64,000 nt of DNA, taken from positions 6,691,715-6,755,714 of the forward strand of contig NC_134046.1 in the NCBI RefSeq assembly GCF_965140245.1, in the 5' to 3' direction. Positions 1 through 12,415 of the stretch are shown piece by piece. Position numbers and translations under genes: made by a program. How positions within the stretch are numbered: the first letter of the stretch is position 1; each line of letters opens with the position of its first letter. This stretch comes from Athene noctua (taxonomy: Eukaryota > Chordata > Aves > Strigiformes > Strigidae). Under the pieces are notes generated by a model. That model saw only the letters and a list, made by a program, of their open reading frames with translations. It made no database searches and was not told the origin of the DNA.

Positions 1-3000
1 CATAACATTTCTGTAGTCAAATTCTCACCAATTAATTCAAGAGTAGTAAAATCAGACCTTTTGTTTTGCATCAGGAGAAAATTTCAAACTTACTCAGCTC
101 CAACACATTTTATGAAAGAAAATTGCAGCTTGGGTGGCAGGAAGACTCTGGGGGAGAAAAGCTCAGGCCAGCTCTGGCGTAGGCACACAGGCTATGCCCA
201 GCAGCATCCCACAGACCTAAGTATCTCTTTACATGGAATAACCTAACCAGCTGAACCATACTGCATGTTCAGGACACACTGATCTTTCGACCAGGAGCTA
301 GCAGGCCCTCACCAGACCAGCAAGTGAGAAATTACCAGTTGTTCTGACACCAGCTAATATGAGACAGAGCATATCTTCTAAAAGAAGTCTTTCCCTATGA
401 CTGCATGGCAAGCAAAGTTCCTGTATCTCGAAGACTCATTCATCCCAGCCTGTCAACTTGAAGAGAAAGAGCTGCAGTGCTATTAAATTGTTTGGAAATG
501 GGAAATGTCACCAGAACTGAAGTTCCAAAATGCACCTGAGCAACACAGCTCTTTTCACTGCTGAAACAGAGAAATGAGAACTAACAAGGTTTAAAGGAAA
601 AAAGGAATTGCTACAAGATAACTGGGCAAACCCACTTTTCAAGTCACGGCACAACACAGTCACATCCAAGGGAACTGAATTTCACCAGCTGGCATAAGCT
701 TCAACCGACTGTGTTGCACTCCCTCCAGTACTCAGTGTAGACTCCTGCTTATCAGGCTCCAAAGTTGGATCATTAAACCTGAACCAAAATGCTGAGGAGA
801 CTATTCCTGTCAGCAAGGGCTCAGTCAGGTGTCTTTATTAATCACAGCTAACGAATATTTTAATTCTGGGACCTCTGGGAGGAAGGGGCAGAGTGGGGCT
901 ATGTGCCTTGTTTCATATGAGGAGATGACAACTCAGCTCTGCAGTGCCTGATTAATATTTTATGATTGCGATCCACTGGGTATGCGGTGTAATTCTGGTG
1001 GCTTGTTTTGCTCGACTTTCATTGCATCTCCAATGTTATTTGCAACAGCTTCGTGGAACAACAACAAAAAGAGATTTCATTCCCACAGGACAGCATTGGC
1101 TGACCTCTCTTATTGCTTGGTGTAATTCAGAGGGAACAAGCGTTAAACAGGAACTGAAAGTGCTTTTCAACTTTTAAAGAAGCAAAAAATGGCACCACGG
1201 ATTTACATATAGATAACATTTCAAAGAACAACAATGCTGATTTCTCCTGTCTTGCATTTATTTACCAAGTGATCCTAACGGAGCGGTCAGAAGACAAGCC
1301 TGCAACAGGGCACTGCTGCATACGGATCTCTGTGTCAACACCAACAGTTCAGCACGCCAGCGTTCAAACTGCATCGAAACACAGCGTGAGCAGTGGAAAG
1401 AGACAATGAGTACAAAATGCGTAACTTTAAGCACAACTCTACAACTGAGATCCAGCCTAGGACTTTGCAGAGGTCCCTGAAACTAATTTTTTAGTGAAAA
1501 GATGACGGTAACTTAAAATTTGACAGTCACTGAGGACAGGCGTAGTGGGGTCTCTCCCATGTCCAGGCAATCGATGCATCTCAGACACGGAACCTACCCT
1601 GGCACACAGCAGACCTACTGCCTCCAGGGAATGCAATAGTAAAGAGGGCTGTTCTAAATCCACAAGATCTTCAGACAACTCAGAAAGCTTTCTGGTTTCA
1701 TTGCAATATATGTACAGGGTGATTTTTTTTTTTTTCCCCCAGCTATTCAAAGATATTTAATAGCATATTATTCAAAAAGTCCCTTTCTCTCTTACGAATA
1801 CGAGTGATGCTTGTAATGAACTATGCCTTAAGAAGGTATGTGTCAGTGAAAGACTGGGATATTTCTGGATCTCCAGTCTCTTTATGCAGCTTAATGCTAA
1901 TGAAAGGAAACCATTTTTTTTGCACACAGTGAAAGGGAACAGATGGTGTCACAGTTCTGCTGTGGAATTTAAGCAGAGTGACAACCTATACAGCAGATCA
2001 TCATCATGGGTGAAACTCTTTTTAGGCAGCAGCATGGAGGGTTTATTTGTTTTTTATTTACTTATTACTATCCAATATCTAGAGAAGCTTCTTCTTTCCT
2101 TTTTACAGTGAAACCTAAGAAAATGGTATGATAATCTCACCATCCTATAAGACCTCAGAAGACACATGAAGACCAGTATTTTAAACACGCTGTGAAGGGA
2201 CAGCTGAAATACAGCACCTCATATTGCAAACTGTGGCTTTCCAATCATGTATCTATCCAGACACCAGCCGCTGGCAGGCAAACCAAGGAGGGCTTAAAAG
2301 GGACACTGTCAAGCTGAAAATCACTCTTCCATCTGAAATCTGGTCCCTAGTTCTGTCTGCAAGGCATATGATGGGGGGAAAAGAGATTTTTTTTTTTTTT
2401 CATTTTTAATCACTTTATATTTTACACTTTTGGTTGGCAATATTCTATGTAAAGTTCAGCTCATTATTTCCTTTCTAGGTTCACCTGCTTTCATCCTGCA
2501 GAAAAAGGTAAAAAAAAAAAAAAAGCAGATAAAAATCATAGCTGGAAGTTTACCCAGAAATAAGGAATTTTAAAGGGACTTTCTGTCCCATAGATTTGTT
2601 GCTGCTGTTTACTAAATTGTTAGCTGAATTTTTGTAACCCTACTGACAACTGAGTCAGACATGTTTTCATGTGCTGATCCTACTAGAGGCATCTGAATCC
2701 CCACAAAGCATCTTGCTCTGGTGAGACAGTCGATATGCAACTTGAAGTTTCACAATTTTTACTGTTTTCATTCCTTCATATTTATCTTCTTTCAGCTTAT
2801 TTGAACTGCCTGTATGAGCATTTTATAGTGCATACCACTATAAGCAACAGATGACACGCTTATCCACTCCATAATTCACATGGACAACAGTCAATCTCTG
2901 CTCATCCCATATCCCACAAGAAAAGGGATTAATCAGGCAGCAACATCCTGGGAGAACAACAAAGCTCAGGCTGCTGGGGTTAGGGTTTGGACCCCTCCAG

Positions 3001-3500
3001 GAACAGTCTGGTTCCACTGCAATCTCTCTGAAACTTTGGAAAACATTTGTGTGATGACAACTCCATTTTTGCACAGGGATGGAAAATATGTGCCTAAAGC
3101 TGCCCAGTTGCAAGCCTTATGACAGTCTTTACAGTGAGACAGGGAAAAACCAGGTCTTAGATAACATCTATAAACTCAAATAGTCCTATTGGCACACTGC
3201 TATTTGCAACCTGCTCAGTTCTGATTGTAGGAGACAACAGCAATCAGCCTGTAAGGTGATGGTGAAGCTGAATTTATATATACAGGTAGGAGTCTACATA
3301 GATGAGAAGCTTGAGATTCAGAGAAAGCAAAGCAATACAAGCACCGTTGTACTAAGTGCTCCAGTCTCTGGTGGATGAGTGTGCTAAAGGTATTGTGCTC
3401 CCCTAGGTCTCTAAACCAGCAAAGTCTAAAACTAAGGTCTAATATTAAAGAGAAGCTTCACTCTTCAATGCAGGCAAGGACCAGCTTAAAATCCCCTCAT

Positions 3501-3543
3501 CTGTCTATCTATCTATCTCTCTATATAGATGTGTGTGTGTGTG
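3501..3543. repeat. Compound microsatellite (TATC/TCTA then TG)
   Basis: Imperfect CTAT tetranucleotide units are followed by CTATATAGAT and then an uninterrupted (GT)n run. Short and probably polymorphic. Confidence 0.85.
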
Positions 3544-4143
3544 GATAAAATAGCACTTTCTCATGAAAAATCTCTTTCAGAGATCTAGCACCTCCAGTAA
3601 GAGAGACCACAGGAACCATCAATCCCTCAACAGCACCATCCTTGACCCCAAAAGCAGCAATACTTACAGGAACAACTGCGCAAAGATACATTTGGGATGG
3701 GAGTGCTTCAAGTGTAGAAAAGTGTCAAAATATTCATCGTGAGTGAATTCTAAACTCACTGGCAGGGGTTCATAAGATGTAACCGGCCCATTAACACGTC
3801 TTGCAGGGAGGGACACCACCACCTTCTAACGCTTCCTTCGAGAAGTGAAACGCTCGGGTTGTAAGGCATTTACAGGACATTTTTTAAGCATGTCAGGTAA
3901 AATCACTACTGTGCTCCAAAGCACCCAGGCTCTTACTGCAGAAACTCAACAGCTATTACACAGCAAGTGTGAAGTGAAGAAGCAGAAAGAGAAGAGATTG
4001 TCAGGAAATAGGGTTAATCCCTGCAGGTAATACCCTTTCCGTTAAATTGTGCAGCATTTTCCAGTCTGCAGATTCTCAATCCCATTTAACATCTCTCTCA
4101 CCCTGCAAGCAGACACATCTGAGCTTCTGAGCTCCCACACTTA

Positions 4144-4176
4144 CCCCCCCGCCCCCCTCCCCCCCCCCCCCCCCCC
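4144..4176. repeat. C-rich tract (G-run on the MAGI1 sense strand)
   Basis: Thirty-three bases are all C except one G and one T, with a long uninterrupted C run at the end. The minus strand, which is the MAGI1 sense strand, is therefore a near-continuous G run able to form G-quadruplexes. Exact length is prone to sequencing and assembly error. Confidence 0.85.
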
Positions 4177-5194
4177 AAAATTCTGCAAGGCTGTTTTTTG
4201 CGGGCAGTCGCCAGTTAAACTAAAGGCTGCTGGTACTACCCCGGGAAGCTGTAGGGGGGTGGGTGAGCCGCACAAAAGATCTCAGCACAAAAGGATATCC
4301 TTTTCATCCTTTTTTCTTCTTCATTTCTCCAGCTGAGCCATAGCTTTATTCAATCAACACTTTAAAAAATAGATGCAAATGTGGGAGGGGGTAGGGACTG
4401 GGTGGGAATAACATGGGGCAACATCTATTTTCATACAAACGATCAAATTTGGTGGGTGAGAGGATGTGGAGAGCCTTCAGTTCTCATCTCCTCCCTGCTT
4501 CCAGATAAGCCCATTAGCCCGCTTCCTCAGCGCTCACAAAAATTCATGCAGCATGCTACCGAGATTTTCCAATTTTATTTTTTTTTTTTTTCCAGGAGAA
4601 GACGTAAAGGGCCTGACACCAAAAGGACAGAAAACATCTTTGCATTCCCAGCAAGACCCGCACAGTGTACATAATCATAGAAAAACATGGCTGGCTGGTG
4701 CATCGACAGATGCAAACGAGAAATACCAGACTTAGCCTTATTTAGATTACAGCAAAATTAAATGGGGAGGAGAGGGGGAGGAAGGGAAATAATTGTGGCT
4801 GTGTAACATGGCTGCACAATTTTCAAAGCCTCATGACTGCCAGCTTGCAGGGAGCAGTGAAAATGTGTGTCTGCTCTAAAGGGAGCTGTTCCTGCCACCC
4901 CTGCAGCACAGCCCGTTCATTCAGCTCTCCATCCAGCGGGCAGGCACGCCGGCCAGCAAGCATGAAAGGCAGGGAAGAACTAAAATAGTTTACCTGATCA
5001 ATGTAACTTCACGGAAGCCGGAGGTAGGGATTCCAGAAGAAATGCAGCAAGGAAGAAAAAAATCTGCTTGGATCCTTCTGGCAGTCCACAGTCTCATCTA
5101 CATGCATCTGAGCAAGCCCTCACCAGCAGCTGCTTCTTTTATCAAGCCCACAGGCACAGCAAATTAGTCCGGTTAGACAGTTCAGTCAATGTGG

Positions 5195-5400
5195 GCTATT
5201 CACAGAGTGGCTGTTGTGCGAGCCCGGCTTCTCCTGTCCCCCTGTCCCCGGGTAGGCACCCGCCCACCTCCACATGGCCCTGGATAAACACGGCTCTCAC
5301 AGCACCCACGGAGCAAACCACATGATCCTGACAATCCCCAGCGCGGGCAAACGCTGACTGGACCTCTCGCTTCACCCGGGCAGGGCGCCGAGATCTGGGT
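5195..5400. promoter_or_regulatory. Small CpG-rich patch
   Basis: A GC-rich segment with CpGs clustered at 5218-5255 and 5339-5390 (for example CAGCGCGGGCAAACGCTGAC). No promoter motif, splice site or exon was found with it. Composition is the only evidence. Confidence 0.2.
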
Positions 5401-5560
5401 AAAAAGGCAAAGCCTCAGAATGGCTTTACTTTAAAGGGAAAAGCTTCTTCTCCCCCCACCCCCTCCTTTTTTTATCCCCAAGGAGGGAAAAAAATTAAAA
5501 ATAAACCAAATGCAAAGATCTGAAGATGGGTAGTATCTTCCAAAGCACCTTCGTTTTGAA

Positions 5561-5596
5561 AATGAAGTGTCACTCTGAAATGAAGTGTCGTTCAGA
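5561..5596. repeat. Two-copy 18-base tandem repeat
   Basis: AATGAAGTGTCACTCTGA is followed directly by AATGAAGTGTCGTTCAGA, with three mismatches. This is a small local duplication. Confidence 0.75.
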
Positions 5597-6140
5597 CTTC
5601 TAATAAGCACAGAGCATCAGACAGAGACCCTGAATGAAGCCTGATACAGTCACGGAGAGATGCTGACCACAGTCAGCGCATCCTTGGTCTGTACAAAGCC
5701 ACGGATTTTCTATTTTGTTGTTTTAAAAAAGAAAATGTGAATTTTTTTTCTCCTCCTTTCTCCATCACGAACCATCTTAAAATATGCACATAGAAATAAA
5801 CACACACGCTGAAACAAAGCTCTAATAAGGTGGCAGACAGCACGCACTGTCTGCCATCCTTAGGAGTGGGGAGATAACCTGGTGGACATGGCACACAAAA
5901 GGCATATGCCTCTTAAATACTCCCCTGAGTGGGATCCACAGGGTCAAACATGAAAAAAGAAACATTTATAAAAGCCATCCTATTTTTCTATCATTGCACA
6001 AAGGAGAGAAGGAATAAGCCCTTCTCTCTCCCCCCTGCTCCCTAATGTATCTTTAGGACTAACAGTGCCCTTTTTCCTCCTCTCCAACATAGGAAGCAAA
6101 TATGTATATGGAGGGGTGCTATAAATACACACACAGATGC

Positions 6141-6158
6141 ATATATATATATATATAT
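6141..6158. repeat. (AT)9 microsatellite
   Basis: Nine uninterrupted AT units follow a short ACAC-rich stretch. Confidence 0.85.
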
Positions 6159-9100
6159 CTCCTATAAACACTTTCTCTTGGTTATCTAAACTCTCCCTTC
6201 ACAAAGTAGCACAGTTAATTGGAAGAGTTCTCCAAACAATCTGGCTGATCTCTGACGGCTGCCTACTTCACACCAGCATTTGCATTTAACTAGGAGTTAG
6301 AGTAAGCCATCCACATAAACCAAAGGTAAACACTGATAAGGTATTTGATGCTTATAAAAAAAAGCAGGCTTATCCAAAAAGAGGTTAAAAGAGACACATC
6401 ATGGCATAACATCACCCAGTTGTGTAGTTGGTTTAAGATCCTGATTCCTGGAGCCATCACACACAAACCACACAAACACAAAACTCCATAAAACCTTCTT
6501 CCTTTTCTAAAAAGGGAAAGGAGCTCAGTGTTTTTATGGCTCTGAAAGAAAAGCTTAAACTTACTCCCGAAATTCCTCAGAGGCTTAAGAAAAGAGAGAA
6601 GAGAATAAAAGGTAAAAGGGGGGGGAAAACGAATAATAGAGAAAAGAATGAAAAAGAAAAGAAACAAACTTCATGCCTCCTATGCCATTCCCAGCTTCAT
6701 AATGTTGTAATGCTGGCTATACCCAAAAGCAAATGAAGCTTTAATCACAACCACTGTCCAAATGTGACTGTAGGCAGTAAGAAACATCTCAATAAAGGTA
6801 AGACAGAACTGTGGAAAGCTCTTGGAATGGGTTATAAATTCATTTGAAACTTTGAGGGAAGAAATTAAACCTAAAAACATGAACTGGAGGGGCAGGGAGG
6901 GAGCAGGACCTTCGGCAATCCTAAAAGGTAAAGCTGTTCCTCTGCTTGCCGGAATCTCCAGACTCTGCAATAAGCTGTTATCTTTAATTTGCTCCTGTCT
7001 GAGTGGGGCGGTTTGGCACTGCCCCTTCGCTCATCTCTGCTCACTCATTACCTCCCTTGCCTGAAAGGTGAAAGGAAGCAAGGGGCAGGATTGAGGTCAC
7101 TTCGGGATTGCATTACAGAGTATTTAATAAGCTCGGCACGTTGCTGTCCCTCTTCCCATATGGAAGTATGATCCAGGACCCATGGTAAAGGGCAGTCTAT
7201 GCTGCCCTCAAACCTGATGCTGCTCACATAAGCATGCAAGCAGCCGGGGCAGCACACTGTGGGCAGTACACAGCCTGGGTAGGGTCAAGCACATCCTCTC
7301 AAAAGCATGGGGGACAGCTTTAGTCCTGAGGAGAAGGACATGAAGCACTTCCCTTCCCCTTGGTTTGGCAAATATGAGCACAATCGACACGACTGCGGGA
7401 GAGGTGAAGGATGTTGCACCCTCAGTGCCTCTCCTGGTGATCAGCTGGCACCTCGCAGGAGGGAGCATCCTCATCTTCCTCCACCTTTTCAGAAAGATCC
7501 ACTGCTCAGTGTCTCAGAGAGACTCCAGGTGCCCAGCGCACAGGGGCAAAGCTGGTGAAAAATTCACGAAGGAAGAAAAGACTGAGGATGCACAATGCGA
7601 AGATATGCAGGCCAGGTGTGATACCCACACTGCTCAGTTAGGGGAAGACCTATTTTTCAGGCTTAATTAGAATTTAGCCTTGAGAAAAGGCCAGACCTTC
7701 TCCCATTTTAGTCAACAGGAGTTTGTCATTGTCCTTGATGGCAGCAGGATGTGGGACATTAGGGGGAAAAAAAAGGCCCAATTCATCACCTTGAATAGGT
7801 GAAAAGAAAAGTCCATTCTTTACTGTCCCATTTGATTCCTAAAAGACACCTTAGAGCACTGCTAGGATTTAACTTAATATTTCTTTAAAATAATTTGAAG
7901 CAGGATAAAGTAATTTTTTCCCTGCGTATTTGATCACTTGTTAAGGAAATGCAACCTAGTTCTCATAAAATCCCTTGAGATCTTTCTCTCCAGGGGTCTC
8001 AGAAGCCCTGATGCTCAGCATCCCTGCAGCACCCCCTCAGACCAGCCATGGCTGCAGATAACACATGGGCCTCTGCATTCTCAATCTCCTGCCGAAATGC
8101 TAATGCTCACCATGTAGTTCTGGAGTTGGCTGAGAGTCTGTAGAAAGCAACAAAGGGAGGAGAAAAACACAGAGGCAACCTTAAAGCAGCCTGAAAATGT
8201 GACTTCAGAGAAAAACAGTTGGATCCCATTATCCACAAGTTTCTGTGTTGCAGGAGGAAAAAACAGCTTCAACCCTTTGAAGCTGGCTGGCAGCACAACT
8301 GGTTGGTTCCCAACTTCTCTCAGACTAAATTAACACTTATTTCACTATATTTATTTATTTCAGGCAGGGCGGGAGAGGAAGGAAGAAGGTAAAGGCCTGA
8401 TCAATATAGTACAGACAAACATCTCAAAGAGAGGAAGATCTCAGTTCATTGTTTCATTTGTAAGCTGGTCCTTCACATCCATACTCTTGCTAAAGAAGGA
8501 ATATGCGTGTGTGTCCTTGGAGAATAGATCTTGCTTTTTTCAGGATACTACACAAAGATACATGAATGAGGCACAATTCTGAAAAGTAATATTCACTGTT
8601 ATCTGGAAACTGTAATCAACTATGTGCATTGTTATGTGTATAGATTTTCTCTTTGTATTCACTGACTTTAGGAACAGATCAGTTTATCTGCACTGTATAA
8701 ACCAAACCTAAAATTTCTATGAGTTCCTCTGATACTGAGCCCAGGCAGGTAAGACTGCAGAAATATTATCAGCTTAAAAAACCCCAAAACAAAACAACAA
8801 AACAACCCCAACCCACAAAGTTTTGATATTCCTTCTTGCTTTTACACAGAAAGTCAGGGAGCATGTATTCTAGTGACTTCCTCTGAACAGCAACATTTTT
8901 ACAGATAAATGGAAGTATACTGAATATAGATCTTGGAAATGTCTAGTTTTGAAAAAGTCCAGTATGAAACTTTTACTTGGACTTCTGGTACACTTGTATA
9001 TTTCCATGTGAATTTTTTGTTTGGTTTACAAGAGCAGAAACATGAAAATTCTTAAAGTGTTACAAAATTTAAACTTCCCATTTTTAAACTTCTCCACAGA

Positions 9101-12100
9101 CTTGTATAATAAAAATAATCCTTAAAAGATATCCCCCATACCACAGAGTATCACAGTATAGCAGATTCTAGTTGATGTATAGTAAACAACACTTTTAAAA
9201 ATCACAAAACAGTGAGATGACAACCTTACTACTAAATAAAACTTTCTATTACAGGAAACCATACTTGCTGTACTGAACTAGAGAAGTGTTTCACCCAAGT
9301 GGTCAATGACTAGTATTTTACCAGTATACAATCAACAAGCAAATTATGAGATGTTATATTTACCCACACCTGAAAATCCCTTTGTCACCCTTATGAGACA
9401 CACAGCCCCCTCAAGAGTAAGAGCATTCCTCTGGAGCACCACACAGACGGCATTTAGTTTTGATGTTTATAGATGTAAGTAGAATCAATGATGCTAAAAT
9501 GACCTTTTACAGTTTCATCACAGTATCCCAGCCTCACTCAGACTGCAGGGATGCTCTGCAAAGTAGCATTTCAGGTTTGTTTCCCTGCCATGGAGTGTCT
9601 CTTTTTCTTGCATTAGGAATGAGGAAAAAAAAGGAGTGATCAGTTTTCCAGTGCTTAATAGATTCTGGCACAATCTGGCCTCCGCTATAAACAAATAGCC
9701 TCAGCACATGAAACCCCTGAAGACTGATTAAAAGTAAGCCTGATTTCATCTGCACTGGTTTCGTGCAGCCATTAATATTGTTAACACACAACCTTTTGTT
9801 CTGTGTAGCTGGAGGGCAGCTCACATTGCACTCAGCTGAGGCACCTCTGAAGGTATGTTCGCTGCCAGTGACATGTATGATTATGTTAATGGTGCTTAAT
9901 GTTTCTTTAACATAAGGAAAACTGACACCAGTAATACAGAAATTGATACTTGGATGTAAAGCGATGCCCTTAAGTTCAGGGGTGGAGGTGGCCTTGCTCT
10001 CAGCGCAGCCACACAGATTTATACGAGTGCAAAGGAGAAAGCATCTGGCTTGGCCACAGGTGATGGACCGACCAGGTTTCCCTCTGAAAGAGCTGAGTCC
10101 TAAGCACAGAAGTGCTGGTTTTGGCCAGAAGATGGGAACACTGGAAAACGTCCAGGAGAGCATGAGAGCAAAGGGGAACTGACCCAAGAGACCATTCCCT
10201 GGAGTCCTCAAGACCCCAGGGGAACTCCTACAAATGCCTGTGGTAGGAGGGAGGTTTGTACTTCCTTATGCCTTACATCATTTTCCTAGCATTGATTCAG
10301 TGTTCCAGGATTGGAAAATTATGCCTGGCTTTATGGTCTGGCAGGACACGGGTACGTGTGCACCATCCACACTAACAACCCAGCGCTTGGCTGCTCCCCA
10401 CCAAGGGAGCTATACAGATTTACCGCAGCTGTAATTCTGGTCCTTGCTATTTCTTTACTGGCCTAAGAAAAGGATAATTTTAAATCAAAATCAGGTGATG
10501 CAAACTCTAGGGGAAACCCTGCAGACAAAATGATCAGGATACAATTTTTCCTGCAATACCGAAACATTAAAATTTAAGTCTGACATTTTTAGAAAGACGT
10601 GATCTGACAAATACGGGAGGAATACAAAGCTGTCCTCACTCCTCCCCCATCTTCATGTCTTCTTTAAAAATAAACAAACAGAAGAATAAACCAAGCATTT
10701 TAAAAAGCGACAGCCACAGCCACAACTCACTTCATTACACACAAGAAGCTCCTCCATCCACGGACCCATGGGAATGCTGCCTTCCTTACATCTGCTCCTC
10801 CTGACACTAGCTGTTAACGTAAGCCAGGCTCAGACATGCAGCCGATTGACATCAAAGGATCTACTTGATGCAATTTATTCCATTTTCAACTATTTCACTC
10901 TAATGACCACTGCGAAGTTGTGCTGTAGGAGGCTAGACTTAAACCTCAACCAGTGCAATTCAAATCACAGCTTCCAGTCTGCCAAGATGAGCTGTCCGTT
11001 CAGACCAGGTCTAAAATCTCATTAATTTCAGACTATCATGATGCTTCTATAAGTAAAGGACACCTGGCAGCAATCTACTCATCTACACAGAGCTCAATCA
11101 CTACCAACAAAATAATAGTAAAAAAACTTGCATACCTGGTGATCCAGTTGCAGCGTGCTCTGCCCTTTTGGACCTATGTGATCACAGGCACCAGGAGCTT
11201 AGCTCATTCCTGCAAGGTGAGCACCATCTCTTTCCATAAACACGGCAGCCTCGCAAGCCGCACTGCTGAAAGCCACGAGTTTCCCCAGCCAAGGAGCATA
11301 CCTCCTTCTCAGCAGGATTTTGAGATCCTTCACACATGAGTGGGTATACACCCCTGAGCACAGATGAATCAGGGAACTACTTTGCTTTCCAAGCTCCCTC
11401 ACTGCCCCCTCCTCAGCTCCTTGTTTCCAACTGATGCCTACAACTTCACACCTTGCTCACCAGGTCCACATAAAGGCAATGGTTTCCAATGCAGGTTTAC
11501 ACATTGCTTTGGTACAATGCAACTAGACTTTCTAGATGCCACTGCCAACAGCTAAGCTTTGCAAACCTGTGAAGTATGTACTGATACATCCCATCAGCAG
11601 TTCAGAGGTATGATGTGTTCCTTGGTGCCACAGAGCCAGCCCACGGGCCCCAGTAGACCTGTCAGCCTCAGCAGCCAGCCCCCTGCTAACTCCCTTCTCC
11701 TTGCTGGGGATTTGAATTATTCCCAGTATCCATGCCCTCTCAGCTGCCCATTGTACACTGCAATTCGGCACGCTTGAACTGCTCAGGAGCTGCAAACTGC
11801 TCAGAAGGCACAGGCTGACCGCCCACCCCGTGTTACCACAGACTGACTCATGACCCACCTGCAACCGGTTCTTCTAATTCTGTCTTAAACTAATATCCTG
11901 CGATAGAAGCTCTTATTAATTGAAACACAGGAGAGATCGGGATGAGGATCAGAAACCACATGTCGTAAGTTTTATTAGTTAGGAACATGCAGTACACATT
12001 TACTCTTTATTTTATTATTCCAACCTAAAGGTAGTTTTCCTCAGTTCTGTTACCAAACATCAAACACTAAATAGCTCATTCCTTTCGTTTACACTCTGGT

Positions 12101-12209
12101 GAAATAACAAGTAATAGCAAGCCTTTAAATAGAGCATGGACTCTTTGGAATTCAATACACTTTATACAAGAATCAAACAACAACATTCCTACTTATTAAA
12201 AAAAAGACG

Positions 12210-12415
12210 AGCACCACGGGGCACAGAGGAAGGGGGGTTATTTTCCTAAAATCTAGCAACCAAGCACTGGACCTGTGGCTCCTGAACGCTCGGTGTGCTG
12301 TCACAGGGAAGCCTCGGCCCTGCTCTCCAGGCCAGCGACCCCAGGAGCCGAGCAGAATGCACAAGCGAGATGTGGACGGGAGGCGTGCACGCATGGCCCG
12401 CTGATTATAATGCGG
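12210..12415. promoter_or_regulatory. Small CpG-rich patch
   Basis: About a dozen CpGs occur in 200 bases, densest at 12360-12412 (CGAGATGTGGACGGGAGGCG and following), followed by TGATTATAATGCGGGTTGAA. It stands out against AT-rich flanks. A regulatory role is only inferred. Confidence 0.22.
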
